DNA of 64,000 nt from Microbacterium galbinum (GCF_023091225.1 NZ_JAHWXM010000002.1:186001-250000); one strand, 5' to 3'. Shown: positions 33,243 through 42,432, numbered from the stretch's first letter. Numbers and translations: made by a program. The notes: generated from the sequence alone by a model not told the origin.

Positions 33243-33298
33243 ATGTTACACAACGATCTATTTCATGCTAAGTTAATTACTCGCCAAGCTAGTGAAAT
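33243..33298. promoter_or_regulatory. Divergent promoter/operator between the MarR gene and the carotenoid operon
   Basis: TAACAT (minus, 33243-33248) is the -10 of the MarR gene. Inverted arms ATTTCA (33260-33265) and TGAAAT (33293-33298) bracket an AT-rich core containing the near-palindrome AGTTAATTACT. This is the obvious place for the MarR repressor to bind. Confidence 0.5.
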
Positions 33299-33315
33299 GA
33301 CCTGCAGAGGACGCC

Positions 33316-33837
33316 ATGGACGACGTGACCCTTCTCGACGAGAACGGAACCGCGATCGGTTCCCTGCCGAAGAGCGACGTCCACACCACCGACACCCCTC
33401 TTCACCTGGCCTTCTCCTGCCACCTGCTGAACGCGCGCGGACAGGTTCTGCTCACCCGCCGTTCGCTCGCCAAGAAGACCTGGCCCGGCGTGTGGACGAA
33501 CAGCTTCTGCGGGCATCCCCGCCCGGGTGAGGCCATCGCGGATGCCGTGCACCGCCGAGCACACGAAGAACTCGGTGCGCGCGTCGTCGATCTGCGGCCC
33601 GCGCTCCCCGATTACCGCTACCGCGCCGTCGACGCGAGCGGCATCGTCGAGAACGAGGTGTGCCCCGTCTACGTCGCCCGACTCGACGGCGACCTCTCCC
33701 CCCGACCGGACGAGGTCGCGGAATGGGCGTGGGCGGATGCCGCCGACATCGCCGCCGCCGTCGCCGGGACCCCCTTCGCCTTCAGCCCCTGGCTGGTCGA
33801 GCAGCTTCCGCTGCTCCGAGAGAGCGGAGCACTCTGA
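33316..33837 (+). CDS. idi: Isopentenyl-diphosphate delta-isomerase (type I)
   Basis: A 173-residue Nudix-fold isomerase interconverting IPP and DMAPP. Active-site cysteine in WTNSFCGHPRPGE and the Nudix-type HRRAHEELGARV with ENEVCPVY supply the catalytic Cys/Glu and metal ligands. First gene of the carotenoid operon (AGAGGA 7 nt before the ATG); it should boost DMAPP for GGPP synthesis and for C5 addition by CrtEb. Confidence 0.95.
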   Translation: MDDVTLLDENGTAIGSLPKSDVHTTDTPLHLAFSCHLLNARGQVLLTRRSLAKKTWPGVWTNSFCGHPRPGEAIADAVHRRAHEELGARVVDLRPALPDYRYRAVDASGIVENEVCPVYVARLDGDLSPRPDEVAEWAWADAADIAAAVAGTPFAFSPWLVEQLPLLRESGAL

Positions 33838-33839
33838 TC

Positions 33840-34919
33840 ATGGCTTCCGTCGCGACTCAGGACGAACTCGGCACCCGCGTCGAGGAGGCCCTCCGGCAAC
33901 GCTTCGCCGAGCGCAGCTCCGCCGCCGAGAACTACGGAGAACCGTTCGCCGCGCTCTGGCGTGCCGCCGCGGCGCACGCGATGGGCGGCAAGATGATCCG
34001 TCCTCGCCTGCTCCTCGACGCGCACCGAGCGCTGTCGGCATCCGGTTCGGAGGTCGACCAGACAGCAGCCATCGAGATCGCCGCAGAGGTCGAGCTGCTC
34101 CACTACGCCTTCCTCCTGCACGACGATGTGATCGACGGCGACCTCGTGCGTCGTCGGCAGCCGAACCTCATCGGTACCCTCGCGGCGTCCACGGGCCGGG
34201 CGCGCGAGGACTCCGAGCTGCACTGGGCGCGCTCGAGCGCCATCCTCATGGGCGACCTGCTGCTGGCGACCTCGGTTCTCGGCTTCGCGCGCGCCCGCGT
34301 CTCGACCGCCGCACGTCTGCGCCTGCTCGACCTCATCGAGCACACCATCGTCGAGACCGTCGCCGGGGAGCACATCGACGTCGGCCTGGGCGACGGGATC
34401 ATCGAACCGGACCTCCGCACGATCCTGGAGATGAGCACCTACAAGACCGCGACCTACTCGTTCTCGCTCCCTCTGCGGGCGGCGGCGATCCTCGCCGGGG
34501 CCTCGGCCGAGCTCGAAGACGACCTGGCGGCGATCGGCCGTCATCTCGGACTCGCCTTCCAGCTCCAGGACGACCTGCTCTGCGTGTTCGGCGATCACGA
34601 GGTGCACGGCAAGGATGCGTTCTCCGACCTGCGCGAGGGCAAGGAGACGGCCATCATCGCCTATGCGCGGATGACGACCGCCTGGCCCCACATCCGGCAG
34701 CACTTCGGCTCCACGATGCTCGATGAGCACGAGGCCGTGCGCATCCGCGAACACCTGCGCGACTGCGGGGCCGAGCGATTCGTGCAGGGCCTCGTCGCCG
34801 ATGAGCTCGCCGCGGCATCCGCGGTCGCGGTCGACATCGAGTCCGCGCACATCGTCTCGGGCGACGTCATCGACAGCATCCGCACCCTGATCGCGCGCAT
34901 CGAGGGGCGCGCATCGTGA
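33840..34919 (+). CDS. crtE: Geranylgeranyl diphosphate synthase
   Basis: A 359-residue trans-polyprenyl synthase. First aspartate-rich motif LLHDDVIDGDLVRRR, chain-length region HYAFLLHDD, and second motif FQLQDDLLCVFGD, in which the last position of DDxxD is Cys as in many actinobacterial CrtE/IdsA enzymes (usually Gly). It begins 2 nt after idi and overlaps crtB, so translation is coupled. Confidence 0.93.
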   Translation: MASVATQDELGTRVEEALRQRFAERSSAAENYGEPFAALWRAAAAHAMGGKMIRPRLLLDAHRALSASGSEVDQTAAIEIAAEVELLHYAFLLHDDVIDGDLVRRRQPNLIGTLAASTGRAREDSELHWARSSAILMGDLLLATSVLGFARARVSTAARLRLLDLIEHTIVETVAGEHIDVGLGDGIIEPDLRTILEMSTYKTATYSFSLPLRAAAILAGASAELEDDLAAIGRHLGLAFQLQDDLLCVFGDHEVHGKDAFSDLREGKETAIIAYARMTTAWPHIRQHFGSTMLDEHEAVRIREHLRDCGAERFVQGLVADELAAASAVAVDIESAHIVSGDVIDSIRTLIARIEGRAS

Positions 34920-35818
34920 CCGCATCGCCCGCGACCGGCGGCGACGAATCCCTGCGCCGGTTCAGCAGGACCGCCGAGATCGCCACCGCCGGCGTGATCC
35001 GCGCCTATTCCACGTCGTTCGGCATGGCGACCAAGCTGCTCGGCCCCCGCCACCGCCAGCACATCCGCAACATCTACGCGATGGTGCGGATCGCCGACGA
35101 GATCGTCGACGGCGTGGCCGCCGAGGCGGGGCTCGACGCCGGAGCGCAGGCCGACGCGCTGACGTCGTACATCGCCGAGACCCACCGCTCTCTGCGCACG
35201 GGGTACAGCAGCGACCTCATCCTGCACGCCTTCGCGCAGACGGCGCGCGCGTGCGGCATCGGGGAGGACCTCACGCAGCCGTTCTTCGACTCGATGCGCG
35301 CCGACATTCCCTCGGCGGACGCGGCGGCGGCGTACGACGCCGACGCCCACGCACGGTACGTGTTCGGATCCGCAGAGGTGGTGGGCCTGATGTGCCTGCG
35401 CGTGTTCCTGCGGGACGCCGAGCGCACGACCGCGCAGCTCGAGACGCTCGAGCACGGCGCACGCCAGCTCGGCGCCGCGTTCCAGAACGTGAACTTCCTG
35501 CGCGACCTCGCCGACGACACCGATCGTCTGCGCCGCAGCTATCTCGGCACGGCCGAGCGCCTCACCGACGCCGACCGCGACACCTGGGTCGCGACCGTCG
35601 AGACCCAGCTCGACGACGCCCGCGCCTCGATCCCGCTCCTCCCGAAGGATGCGCGCGCCGCCGTGCGCAGCGCGCTCGCCCTGTTCGCCGCGCTCACCCG
35701 ACGCGTCGCGAAGACCCCCGTCGACGACCTCTACCGACGGCGCGTGCGCGTGCCCGACCCGCTCAAGGCAGTGCTCGCCGCACGCTCCGTGCTCGTCACC
35801 GCGGTGGAGCCCCGATGA
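34916..35818 (+). CDS. crtB: Phytoene synthase
   Basis: A 300-residue squalene/phytoene synthase condensing two GGPP to phytoene. The two DxxxD motifs are MVRIADEIVDG and NVNFLRDLADDTDR; STSFGMATKLL and RRSYLG are further family signatures. GTG start overlapping the crtE stop by 4 nt (GTGA). Confidence 0.94.
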   Translation: MTASPATGGDESLRRFSRTAEIATAGVIRAYSTSFGMATKLLGPRHRQHIRNIYAMVRIADEIVDGVAAEAGLDAGAQADALTSYIAETHRSLRTGYSSDLILHAFAQTARACGIGEDLTQPFFDSMRADIPSADAAAAYDADAHARYVFGSAEVVGLMCLRVFLRDAERTTAQLETLEHGARQLGAAFQNVNFLRDLADDTDRLRRSYLGTAERLTDADRDTWVATVETQLDDARASIPLLPKDARAAVRSALALFAALTRRVAKTPVDDLYRRRVRVPDPLKAVLAARSVLVTAVEPR

Positions 35819-37413
35819 GCCGGGTGGTGGTGATCGGCGCCGGCGTCGCGGGCCTCGCGACCGCGGGCCTGCTCGCACGCGACGGCCACGAGGTGCTCGT
35901 TCTCGAGAAGAACGCACAGGTCGGCGGGCGCGCGGGCAGCATCGAGCGCGACGGCTTCCGCTTCGACACCGGCCCCTCCTGGTACCTGATGCCGGAGGTC
36001 TTCGACCACTGGTTCGCGATGATGGGCACGTCGGCCGCCGAACAGCTCGATCTCGTGCCGCTCGACCCCGGCTATCGCGTGTTCCGTCAGCCGCAGGGCG
36101 ATGCGGCGACCTCGGAGGTGACGGTGCCGGCGGGGCGCGACGCCGTCTCCCGGCTGTTCGAGTCGCGCGAGCCGGGTGCGGCGAGCGCGCTGTCCGACTA
36201 CCTCGACTCGGCCCACCACGCGACCTCGATGGCCGAGAAGTATTTCCTCTACAACCCGTTCACCCGGCTGACGACGCTGACGACCGGAGAAGTGCTGCGC
36301 GCTGCTCCGCGGCTGTTCTCCCTCCTGGGCACGCGCCTGCAGGCCTTCGCGGGCCGACGGTTCCGCGATCCGCTGCTCCGGCAGATCCTCGGCTATCCGG
36401 CGGTCTTCCTCGGCACCGATCCGCGCAGCGCCCCCGCGATGTACCACCTCATGAGCGCGCTCGACCTCGACGAGGGCGTCAGCTACCCCCAGGGCGGTTT
36501 CTGGGGCGTCGCCCTGCGCATCGAGGCGCTGGCCCGCGACGCGGGCGCGCGCATCGTGACCGAGGCGGAGGTCACCGGCATCCGCACCACCGGCCGCGGT
36601 CGGGCGACGCGCGCGACCGGCGTGGAATGGACGGATGCCGCCGGCGAACGCCACATCGAAGACGCCGATATCGTGGTCTCCGGCGCCGATCTGCACCACA
36701 CCGAGACCGCGCTCCTGCCCGCCGAGCAGCGCAGCTATCCCGAATCCTGGTGGAGCCGACGCACGAGCGGCCCCGGCGCGGTGCTCGTCATGCTCGGCGT
36801 GCGCGGTGCGCTCCCCGAGCTGCCGCACCACTCCCTGTTCTTCACCGACGACTGGGACGCGAACTTCGACGCCATCTTCGGATCCGAGCAGCGCATCCCC
36901 TCCCCCGCCTCGACGTACGTCTGCCGCCCCAGCGCGACCGACGACGCCGTGGCCCCGGCCGGTCACGAGAACCTCTTCATCCTCGTGCCGGTCCCCGCCG
37001 ACCCCGACCTCGGCCACGGCGGCTCCGACGGCACCGGATCGGCGACGATCGAGCGCGCGGCCGACGCCGCGATCGACCTCGTCTCGACCTGGGCGGGCAT
37101 CCCCGACCTGCGAGAGCGGATCGTGGTGCGCGAGACCAAGGGACCGGCCGACTTCCGCGACGACTACCACTCGTGGAGCGGGGGGATGCTGGGGCCGGCG
37201 CACATCCTGTCGCAGAGCGCGATGTTCCGCGCGCAGAACGCCTCGAAGCGGGTGCGCGGCCTCTACTACGCGGGGGCGACGACGGCGCCGGGCGTCGGTG
37301 TGCCGATGTGCCTGATCAGCGCGGAGATCGTGCTCAAGCGCATCCGCGGCGATCACTCCGCCGGCCCCCTTCCGGAGCCCGCGCGCACTCCCCGCGGATC
37401 GACGGGGCGCTGA
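35815..37413 (+). CDS. crtI: Phytoene desaturase (to lycopene)
   Basis: A 532-residue FAD-dependent desaturase. N-terminal dinucleotide fold VVVIGAGVAGLATAGLLARDG with VLEKNAQVGGRAGS. C-terminal FAD signature in GLYYAGATTAPGVGVPM. CrtI makes the four double bonds that turn phytoene into lycopene, the substrate of CrtEb. The ATG overlaps crtB by 4 nt, and its TGA shares a base with the crtYe ATG. Confidence 0.95.
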   Translation: MSRVVVIGAGVAGLATAGLLARDGHEVLVLEKNAQVGGRAGSIERDGFRFDTGPSWYLMPEVFDHWFAMMGTSAAEQLDLVPLDPGYRVFRQPQGDAATSEVTVPAGRDAVSRLFESREPGAASALSDYLDSAHHATSMAEKYFLYNPFTRLTTLTTGEVLRAAPRLFSLLGTRLQAFAGRRFRDPLLRQILGYPAVFLGTDPRSAPAMYHLMSALDLDEGVSYPQGGFWGVALRIEALARDAGARIVTEAEVTGIRTTGRGRATRATGVEWTDAAGERHIEDADIVVSGADLHHTETALLPAEQRSYPESWWSRRTSGPGAVLVMLGVRGALPELPHHSLFFTDDWDANFDAIFGSEQRIPSPASTYVCRPSATDDAVAPAGHENLFILVPVPADPDLGHGGSDGTGSATIERAADAAIDLVSTWAGIPDLRERIVVRETKGPADFRDDYHSWSGGMLGPAHILSQSAMFRAQNASKRVRGLYYAGATTAPGVGVPMCLISAEIVLKRIRGDHSAGPLPEPARTPRGSTGR

Positions 37414-37760
37414 TGGGCTTCGTGTACCTGGCCGCCCTGCTGGTCTCGACGGGCTGCATGCTGCTGCTCGACCGGCGCTTCCGACTGTTCTTCTGGCGGG
37501 ATGCGATCGCGGCGACCGTCGTCACGATCGCGGGTCTGGCGTTCTTCCTGATCTGGGACGTCTTCGGCATCGCCACCGGCATCTTCTACCGGGGCGAGGG
37601 CGCGATCGCGACGGGCGTCGTGCTCGCGCCCGAGATGCCGCTCGAGGAGCCGGTCTTCCTCACGTTCCTGGTGATCTGCACGATGGTCGTCTACACGGGG
37701 GCGGTGCGCCTGCTCACCCGCGGCCGCGCTCGCCCGGTGCCGAGCGAGGAGGCGCGATGA
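37413..37760 (+). CDS. crtYe: C50 carotenoid cyclase subunit (CrtYe/CrtYc type)
   Basis: A 115-residue three-helix membrane protein with the lycopene-cyclase-domain motif APEMPLEEPVF in a loop after IWDVFGIATGIFYRG. It is one half of a heterodimeric cyclase that closes the end rings of C50 carotenoids. The ring type (epsilon for decaprenoxanthin, gamma for sarcinaxanthin, beta otherwise) cannot be decided by eye. Start codon overlaps the crtI stop by one base (TGATG). Confidence 0.9.
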   Translation: MGFVYLAALLVSTGCMLLLDRRFRLFFWRDAIAATVVTIAGLAFFLIWDVFGIATGIFYRGEGAIATGVVLAPEMPLEEPVFLTFLVICTMVVYTGAVRLLTRGRARPVPSEEAR

Positions 37761-38101
37761 CCTACCTGCAGCTCGCCGCGTGGTTCCTCGGCGCCGCCGT
37801 GGTGATCGCGATCGGCCTGACGCTCCTCGCTCGCGGTCGAGGTCCGCATGCCGGTGCCGTCGCCCTGACCGTCCTGGTGATGCTCACGCTGACGGCAGTG
37901 TTCGACACGATCATGATCGCGAGCGAACTCTTCCACTACGCCGGGCCGCAGCTGCTCGGCGTGCACATCGGCCTCGCCCCGATCGAGGACTTCGCGTATC
38001 CGCTCGCCGGCGCTCTGCTGCTGCCGGCGCTGTGGGCTGCGCTCCGCTCGCGGCGTACCGCCCCGGAAGACGCTCCTTCCTCTGAGAGGACCTGCGCATG
38101 A
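37757..38101 (+). CDS. crtYf: C50 carotenoid cyclase subunit (CrtYf/CrtYd type)
   Basis: A 114-residue membrane protein partner of the preceding gene: three helices, FDTIMIASELFHY and the second cyclase motif GLAPIEDFAYPLAG. In all known C50 gene clusters the two small subunits are adjacent and both required. It overlaps both neighbours by 4 nt. Confidence 0.9.
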   Translation: MTYLQLAAWFLGAAVVIAIGLTLLARGRGPHAGAVALTVLVMLTLTAVFDTIMIASELFHYAGPQLLGVHIGLAPIEDFAYPLAGALLLPALWAALRSRRTAPEDAPSSERTCA

Positions 38102-38988
38102 CCGCACCCGCTGCCCGCCCGTCGCTCGCCCGCGACCTGGGGCAGATCCTGCTCTCGTCGCGCCCCATCAGCTGGATCAACACCGCGTTCCCGTTCGCCG
38201 CCGGTTATCTGCTCACGACGCGCGAACTCGACCTCACCGTCGTGATCGGCTTCGTGTACTTCCTGATCCCCTACAACCTCGCCATGTACGGGATCAACGA
38301 TGTGTTCGACTACGCCTCGGATCTCGCGAACCCGCGCAAGGGGGGCATCGAGGGTGCGCTCCTCGCTCCGCGGATGCACCGCCCGACACTGTGGGCTGCG
38401 GCGGTGTCGAACATCCCGTTCCTGGTCTACCTCGTCGTGGTGGGCAACGCCGCGTCGACCGCGTGGCTCGCGGTCAGCGTGTTCGCGGTGATCGCGTACT
38501 CCGCGCCTCGTCTGCGCTTCAAGGAGCGCGCGTTCCTCGATTCGGTGACCTCGAGCCTGCACTTCGTGACCCCGGCGATCGTCGGACTGGCCCTGGCGGG
38601 CTCGGGCGTCACGCGCGACACCGTGCTCGTGCTCGTGGCCTTCTTCCTCTGGGGCATGGCGGCGCACGCGTTCGGCGCGGTGCAGGACGTCGGCCCCGAC
38701 CGCGAAGCCGGCATCGGCTCGGTGGCGACCGTGATCGGCGCAGCCGCGACCGTGCGCCTCTCGCTGGGCCTGTGGGCGCTCGCCGGCATCCTGATGCTGC
38801 TGACGGCCTGGCCGGGACCGCTCGGTGCGCTGCTCGCCCTCCCCTACCTGATCAACGCCGCGCCGTGGTGGCGCGTGAGCGATGAGGACTCCGGCGCGAC
38901 CAACCGAGCCTGGCGCCGCTTCATCTTCCTGAACTACTTCGCCGGCTTCCTGGCGACGATGATCCTCATCCTCGCCTGGGTCTCCTGA
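38098..38988 (+). CDS. crtEb: Lycopene elongase, UbiA-family prenyltransferase
   Basis: A 296-residue membrane prenyltransferase with both UbiA aspartate motifs: GINDVFDYASDLANPRK and QDVGPDREAGIGS. It adds DMAPP units to the ends of lycopene to give C45/C50 products (nonaflavuxanthin, flavuxanthin). This gene is what marks the cluster as C50 rather than C40. About eight transmembrane helices are visible. It starts on the last codons of crtYf. Confidence 0.92.
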   Translation: MTAPAARPSLARDLGQILLSSRPISWINTAFPFAAGYLLTTRELDLTVVIGFVYFLIPYNLAMYGINDVFDYASDLANPRKGGIEGALLAPRMHRPTLWAAAVSNIPFLVYLVVVGNAASTAWLAVSVFAVIAYSAPRLRFKERAFLDSVTSSLHFVTPAIVGLALAGSGVTRDTVLVLVAFFLWGMAAHAFGAVQDVGPDREAGIGSVATVIGAAATVRLSLGLWALAGILMLLTAWPGPLGALLALPYLINAAPWWRVSDEDSGATNRAWRRFIFLNYFAGFLATMILILAWVS

Positions 38989-39015
38989 CCCCGCATCACC
39001 CGAAAGGCCCTCACC

Positions 39016-41202
39016 ATGCCCCGATCCGACCGCGCCACGACGCCGACCATCCGCGAACGCTCACGCCGCCACTCCTGGGTGCGCGTGTTCCTGCCGGTCG
39101 CGCTGATCCTGGTCTGGCTCGTGGGCGCGTCGCTCGGCGGCCCGCTCTTCGGCAAGGTCGACGAGGTCTCCTCCAACGACCAGACCACCTACCTCCCCGA
39201 GTCGGCGGACGCCACCCAGGTGCAGGAGCTGCTGGGCGATTTCCGCGACAGCGACGAGATCCCCGCGATCGCCGTCTTCACCTCCGAGACGACGCTGACG
39301 GATGCCGAGATCTCCGCGATCACGGACGCCGTCGCCGACACCCCCTCGCTCGAGGGCATCGCCGACGACGTCTCGCCCGCGCTCGTCTCCGACGACGGAT
39401 ACGCGGTGCAGGCGTTCATCCCGATCAGTGGAGACGCCGAGCTGAAGGACGTCACGGCCGAGCTCGGCGACGAGCTGCGCGCCTCCGCCCCGGACGGCGT
39501 CAGCGTGTACATCACGGGCCCCGCCGGATTCACCGCCGATCTCGCCGCCGGGTTCGCGGGCATCGACGGGCTTCTCTTGGGCGTCGCGCTCCTCGCCGTT
39601 CTGGTGATCCTCGTGCTCGTCTACCGCTCGTTCCTGCTGCCGCTCGTGGTGCTCTCCACCAGCCTCTTCGCGCTCTGCGTCGCTCTGCTGGTGGTGTGGT
39701 GGCTCGCGAAGTTCGAGGTCCTGCTGCTGAGCGGGCAGACCCAGGGCATCCTCTTCATCCTCGTCATCGGCGCCGCGACCGACTACGCGCTGCTGTTCGT
39801 CGCGCGCTTCCGCGAGGAACTGCGCATCGCGGAAGACAAGGGCACGGCGGTCATGGCCGCGTGGAAGGGGTCGTTCGAGCCGATCGTCGCCTCCGGCGGG
39901 ACGGTGATCGCGGGTCTGCTGTGCCTGCTGCTGAGCGATCTCAAGTCGAACAGCACCCTCGGTCCGGTCGCGGCGATCGGTATCGTCTTCGCGATGCTCG
40001 CGGCGCTCAGCCTGCTGCCCGCACTGCTGCTGCTCTTCGGTCGCGCGGTGTTCTGGCCGCGGCGGCCGCGGTTCGAGCCGGAGGTCGTCGCCGAAGAGCA
40101 CGGCATGCGCACCACGGGCCTCTGGGCGCGCCTCGCGGGAGTCATCACCCGTCGACCGCGGGTGATCTGGATCGTCACGACGCTGGTGCTGCTCGCCGGC
40201 GCCGCGGGCATCACTCAGCTCAACGCGGTGGGCGTGCCGCAGTCCGATCTCGTGCTCGGCGCGTCCGAGGCGCGCGACGGCCAGGCGGCGCTCGGTGAGC
40301 ACTTCCCGGGCGGTTCGGGCAGCCCGGCCTACGTGATCGTCGCCGAGGACTCCCTGCAGGATGCCGCAGATGTGCTGCTCGCGAACGACGGCGTCGACAG
40401 CGTCGCGGTCACGGCATCCGATTCCCCCAGCGGAACCGCGAGCGTGACGACCGATGGCATCGTCGCGGTCGGCCCTCCCGGAACCGCCGCACCCGATCCG
40501 ACGGTCGTCGACGGTGAGGTGCTGCTGCAGGCGACGCTCACCGACGCCGCCGATTCGGATGCCGCGGCCGAGACCGTCCGCTCCCTGCGCACCGAGCTCG
40601 CGGGCGTCGACGCCCTGGTCGGCGGCGTGACGGCGACGGCGATCGACACGAACGACGCGTCGATCCACGATCGCAATCTGATCATCCCCGTGATCCTCGT
40701 CGTCATCATGCTGATCCTGATGCTGCTGCTGCGCTCGATCCTCGCGCCGGTGCTCCTGATCCTCACCACGGTGCTGTCGTTCGGCACCGCGATGGGCGTC
40801 TCGGCGCTGGTCTTCAACGGCATCTTCGACTTCCCCGGGGCGGACCCCGCCGTGCCGCTCTACGGTTTCGTCTTCCTCGTCGCCCTCGGTATCGACTACA
40901 ACATCTTCCTGATGACGCGCGTGCGCGAGGAATCCCTGGCGCACGGCACGCGCGAGGGTGTGCTGCGCGGACTGTCGATCACGGGCGGCGTCATCACCTC
41001 GGCGGGCCTCGTGCTGGCCGCGACGTTCGCCGCGCTCTCGGTGATCCCGATCCTCTTCCTCGTGCAGCTCGCGTTCATCGTGGCGTTCGGGGTGCTGCTC
41101 GACACGTTCATCGTGCGGTCGCTGCTCGTGCCCGCGCTCGCCTACGACATCGGCAAGAGGATCTGGTGGCCGTCGAAGCTCTGGCGCCGGGGCCTGGACT
41201 GA
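39016..41202 (+). CDS. MmpL-family RND transporter at the end of the carotenoid operon
   Basis: A 728-residue RND protein with two repeats of six helices, each preceded by an extracytoplasmic domain. The proton-relay Asp-Tyr pairs are in GAATDYALLFVARF and ALGIDYNIFLMTRV. In C. glutamicum an mmpL gene lies between crtE and crtB; here it is last, 27 nt after crtEb, with GAAAGG before its ATG. The role in carotenoid or lipid handling in the membrane is unproven. Confidence 0.88.
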   Translation: MPRSDRATTPTIRERSRRHSWVRVFLPVALILVWLVGASLGGPLFGKVDEVSSNDQTTYLPESADATQVQELLGDFRDSDEIPAIAVFTSETTLTDAEISAITDAVADTPSLEGIADDVSPALVSDDGYAVQAFIPISGDAELKDVTAELGDELRASAPDGVSVYITGPAGFTADLAAGFAGIDGLLLGVALLAVLVILVLVYRSFLLPLVVLSTSLFALCVALLVVWWLAKFEVLLLSGQTQGILFILVIGAATDYALLFVARFREELRIAEDKGTAVMAAWKGSFEPIVASGGTVIAGLLCLLLSDLKSNSTLGPVAAIGIVFAMLAALSLLPALLLLFGRAVFWPRRPRFEPEVVAEEHGMRTTGLWARLAGVITRRPRVIWIVTTLVLLAGAAGITQLNAVGVPQSDLVLGASEARDGQAALGEHFPGGSGSPAYVIVAEDSLQDAADVLLANDGVDSVAVTASDSPSGTASVTTDGIVAVGPPGTAAPDPTVVDGEVLLQATLTDAADSDAAAETVRSLRTELAGVDALVGGVTATAIDTNDASIHDRNLIIPVILVVIMLILMLLLRSILAPVLLILTTVLSFGTAMGVSALVFNGIFDFPGADPAVPLYGFVFLVALGIDYNIFLMTRVREESLAHGTREGVLRGLSITGGVITSAGLVLAATFAALSVIPILFLVQLAFIVAFGVLLDTFIVRSLLVPALAYDIGKRIWWPSKLWRRGLD

Positions 41203-41267
41203 GTCTCTGCCGAGCCTCGACTGCACCTCGGGGGCCTGCCGTATCCGGTCGCTAGACTGGAGCCCAG

Positions 41268-41341
41268 GCCCCCGTAGCTCAGCAGGATAGAGCAGCCCTC
41301 TCCTAAAGGGCAGGTCGCAGGTTCGAATCCTGTCGAGGGCA
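41268..41341 (+). tRNA. tRNA-Arg (anticodon CCT)
   Basis: Cloverleaf with D arm AGCTCAGCAGGATAGAGCA, anticodon stem GCCCT / AGGGC and loop CTCCTAA (anticodon CCT, codon AGG), and T arm GCAGGTTCGAATCCTGT. The acceptor GCCCCCG / CGAGGGC has one C-A mismatch. Discriminator A; CCA is not encoded (next bases CCG). TAGACT at 41253-41258 is a plausible -10. Confidence 0.93.
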
Positions 41342-41376
41342 CCGATGATCATCCGACGACGAGTGGGGACACGACG

Positions 41377-41904
41377 ATGACCGATCCGACGCAGAACCCG
41401 TACGTTCCGCCGCCCGCACCGGGCGCGGGCATCCCGCCCGTCCCGCCGGCCACGTCGGTGCCGCCCGTTCCCCCGGCACCCACCGCGAGTCCGCTCGGGT
41501 ACCAGCCGCCGCCCGCGCCGCAGTCTGCACCGCCGGTCGCACCGCAGTATGCGCCTCCGGTCACGCCGCAGTACGCGACGCCGCCGCAGCCCGTCCAGCC
41601 CCCGCAGCAGGTCGCGCCCTACGGCTACCCCGGTCAGACCCCCGTGCCCGCCGGTCGGAAGCAGACGTCACCACAGACCAGCAGCATCATCTCGGTCGTC
41701 GCCGGAGCGGTCTCGATCATCGTCCTGCCCTGGATCGCCGGATTCATCGGCATCGGGATGGGCGTGTTCACCCTCCGCACGCAGTCGACCGCGCGTCGTC
41801 AGGGGCTTCCCACCAGCGGTGCCCATACGACGATGGCGATCATCGGGATCGTGCTCGGCTCGATCGGCATCCTCGCGAAACTCGCGCTCGACTACTTCCT
41901 CTGA
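41377..41904 (+). CDS. Proline-rich DUF4190-type membrane protein
   Basis: A 175-residue protein: residues 1-95 are proline/alanine-rich and disordered (PPAPGAGIPPVPPATSVPP), followed by a two-helix membrane hairpin (SIISVVAGAVSIIVLPWIAGFIG and TTMAIIGIVLGSIGILAKL) of the DUF4190 kind. Function unknown. GTGGGGA precedes the ATG. Confidence 0.8.
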   Translation: MTDPTQNPYVPPPAPGAGIPPVPPATSVPPVPPAPTASPLGYQPPPAPQSAPPVAPQYAPPVTPQYATPPQPVQPPQQVAPYGYPGQTPVPAGRKQTSPQTSSIISVVAGAVSIIVLPWIAGFIGIGMGVFTLRTQSTARRQGLPTSGAHTTMAIIGIVLGSIGILAKLALDYFL

Positions 41905-41934
41905 TCCGTTCCGAGTCGCGCCTGTCGCTCGCGG

Positions 41935-42432
41935 TCAGGCCGCCAGCGCCAGGTACGGCTCCCACCGCGGGTCGCTGCGCTCGGTGCCGCGCACGGTCCA
42001 CGCCGTGCCGTGCGGAGGCCGAGGAACGAACCGTAGCTCCCAGCGCATCTCCTGCGGTGTGCGATTGCTCTTGACGTTGTTGCAGCGCAGGCAGCAGGCG
42101 ACGAGGTTCTCCCACGAGTCGGCTCCGCCTCGCGAACGCGGCATCACGTGGTCGATGGTCGACGCCGCCTTGCCGCAGTAACCGCACCGATGATTGTCGC
42201 GACGCAGCACGCCGCGACGGGTGACCGGCACGCGTCTGCTGTTCGGCACGCGCACGTAGCGCGAGAGGATGATCACCGCCGGGCGGTCGTAGGCACCGCG
42301 GCTCCCCCAGACGGGGTCCCCCTCGATGCGTTCGATCACGGAGGCCTTGTCGTTCATCACGAGCACGAGGGCCCGCTTGAACGACACGATCGCCAGGGGC
42401 TCGTAGCCCGCGTTCAGGACAAGTGTGCGCAT
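41935..42432 (-). CDS. HNH endonuclease family protein
   Basis: A 165-residue protein with an N-terminal beta domain (MRTLVLNAGYEPLAIVSFKR) and a C-terminal HNH nuclease: CGYCG, the catalytic histidine in STIDHVMPRSRGG, NLVACC and LRCNNVKSN. Four cysteines make a structural zinc site. This small HNH protein is nearly universal in actinobacteria as a housekeeping gene with no established role. GAGAGGATGACG precedes the ATG. Confidence 0.9.
   Translation of the reverse strand: MRTLVLNAGYEPLAIVSFKRALVLVMNDKASVIERIEGDPVWGSRGAYDRPAVIILSRYVRVPNSRRVPVTRRGVLRRDNHRCGYCGKAASTIDHVMPRSRGGADSWENLVACCLRCNNVKSNRTPQEMRWELRFVPRPPHGTAWTVRGTERSDPRWEPYLALAA

Noticed and set aside
41268..41341. tRNA-Arg as an attachment site
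   Set aside because: Flanked by ordinary genes, with no integrase and no repeated 3' segment in the window.
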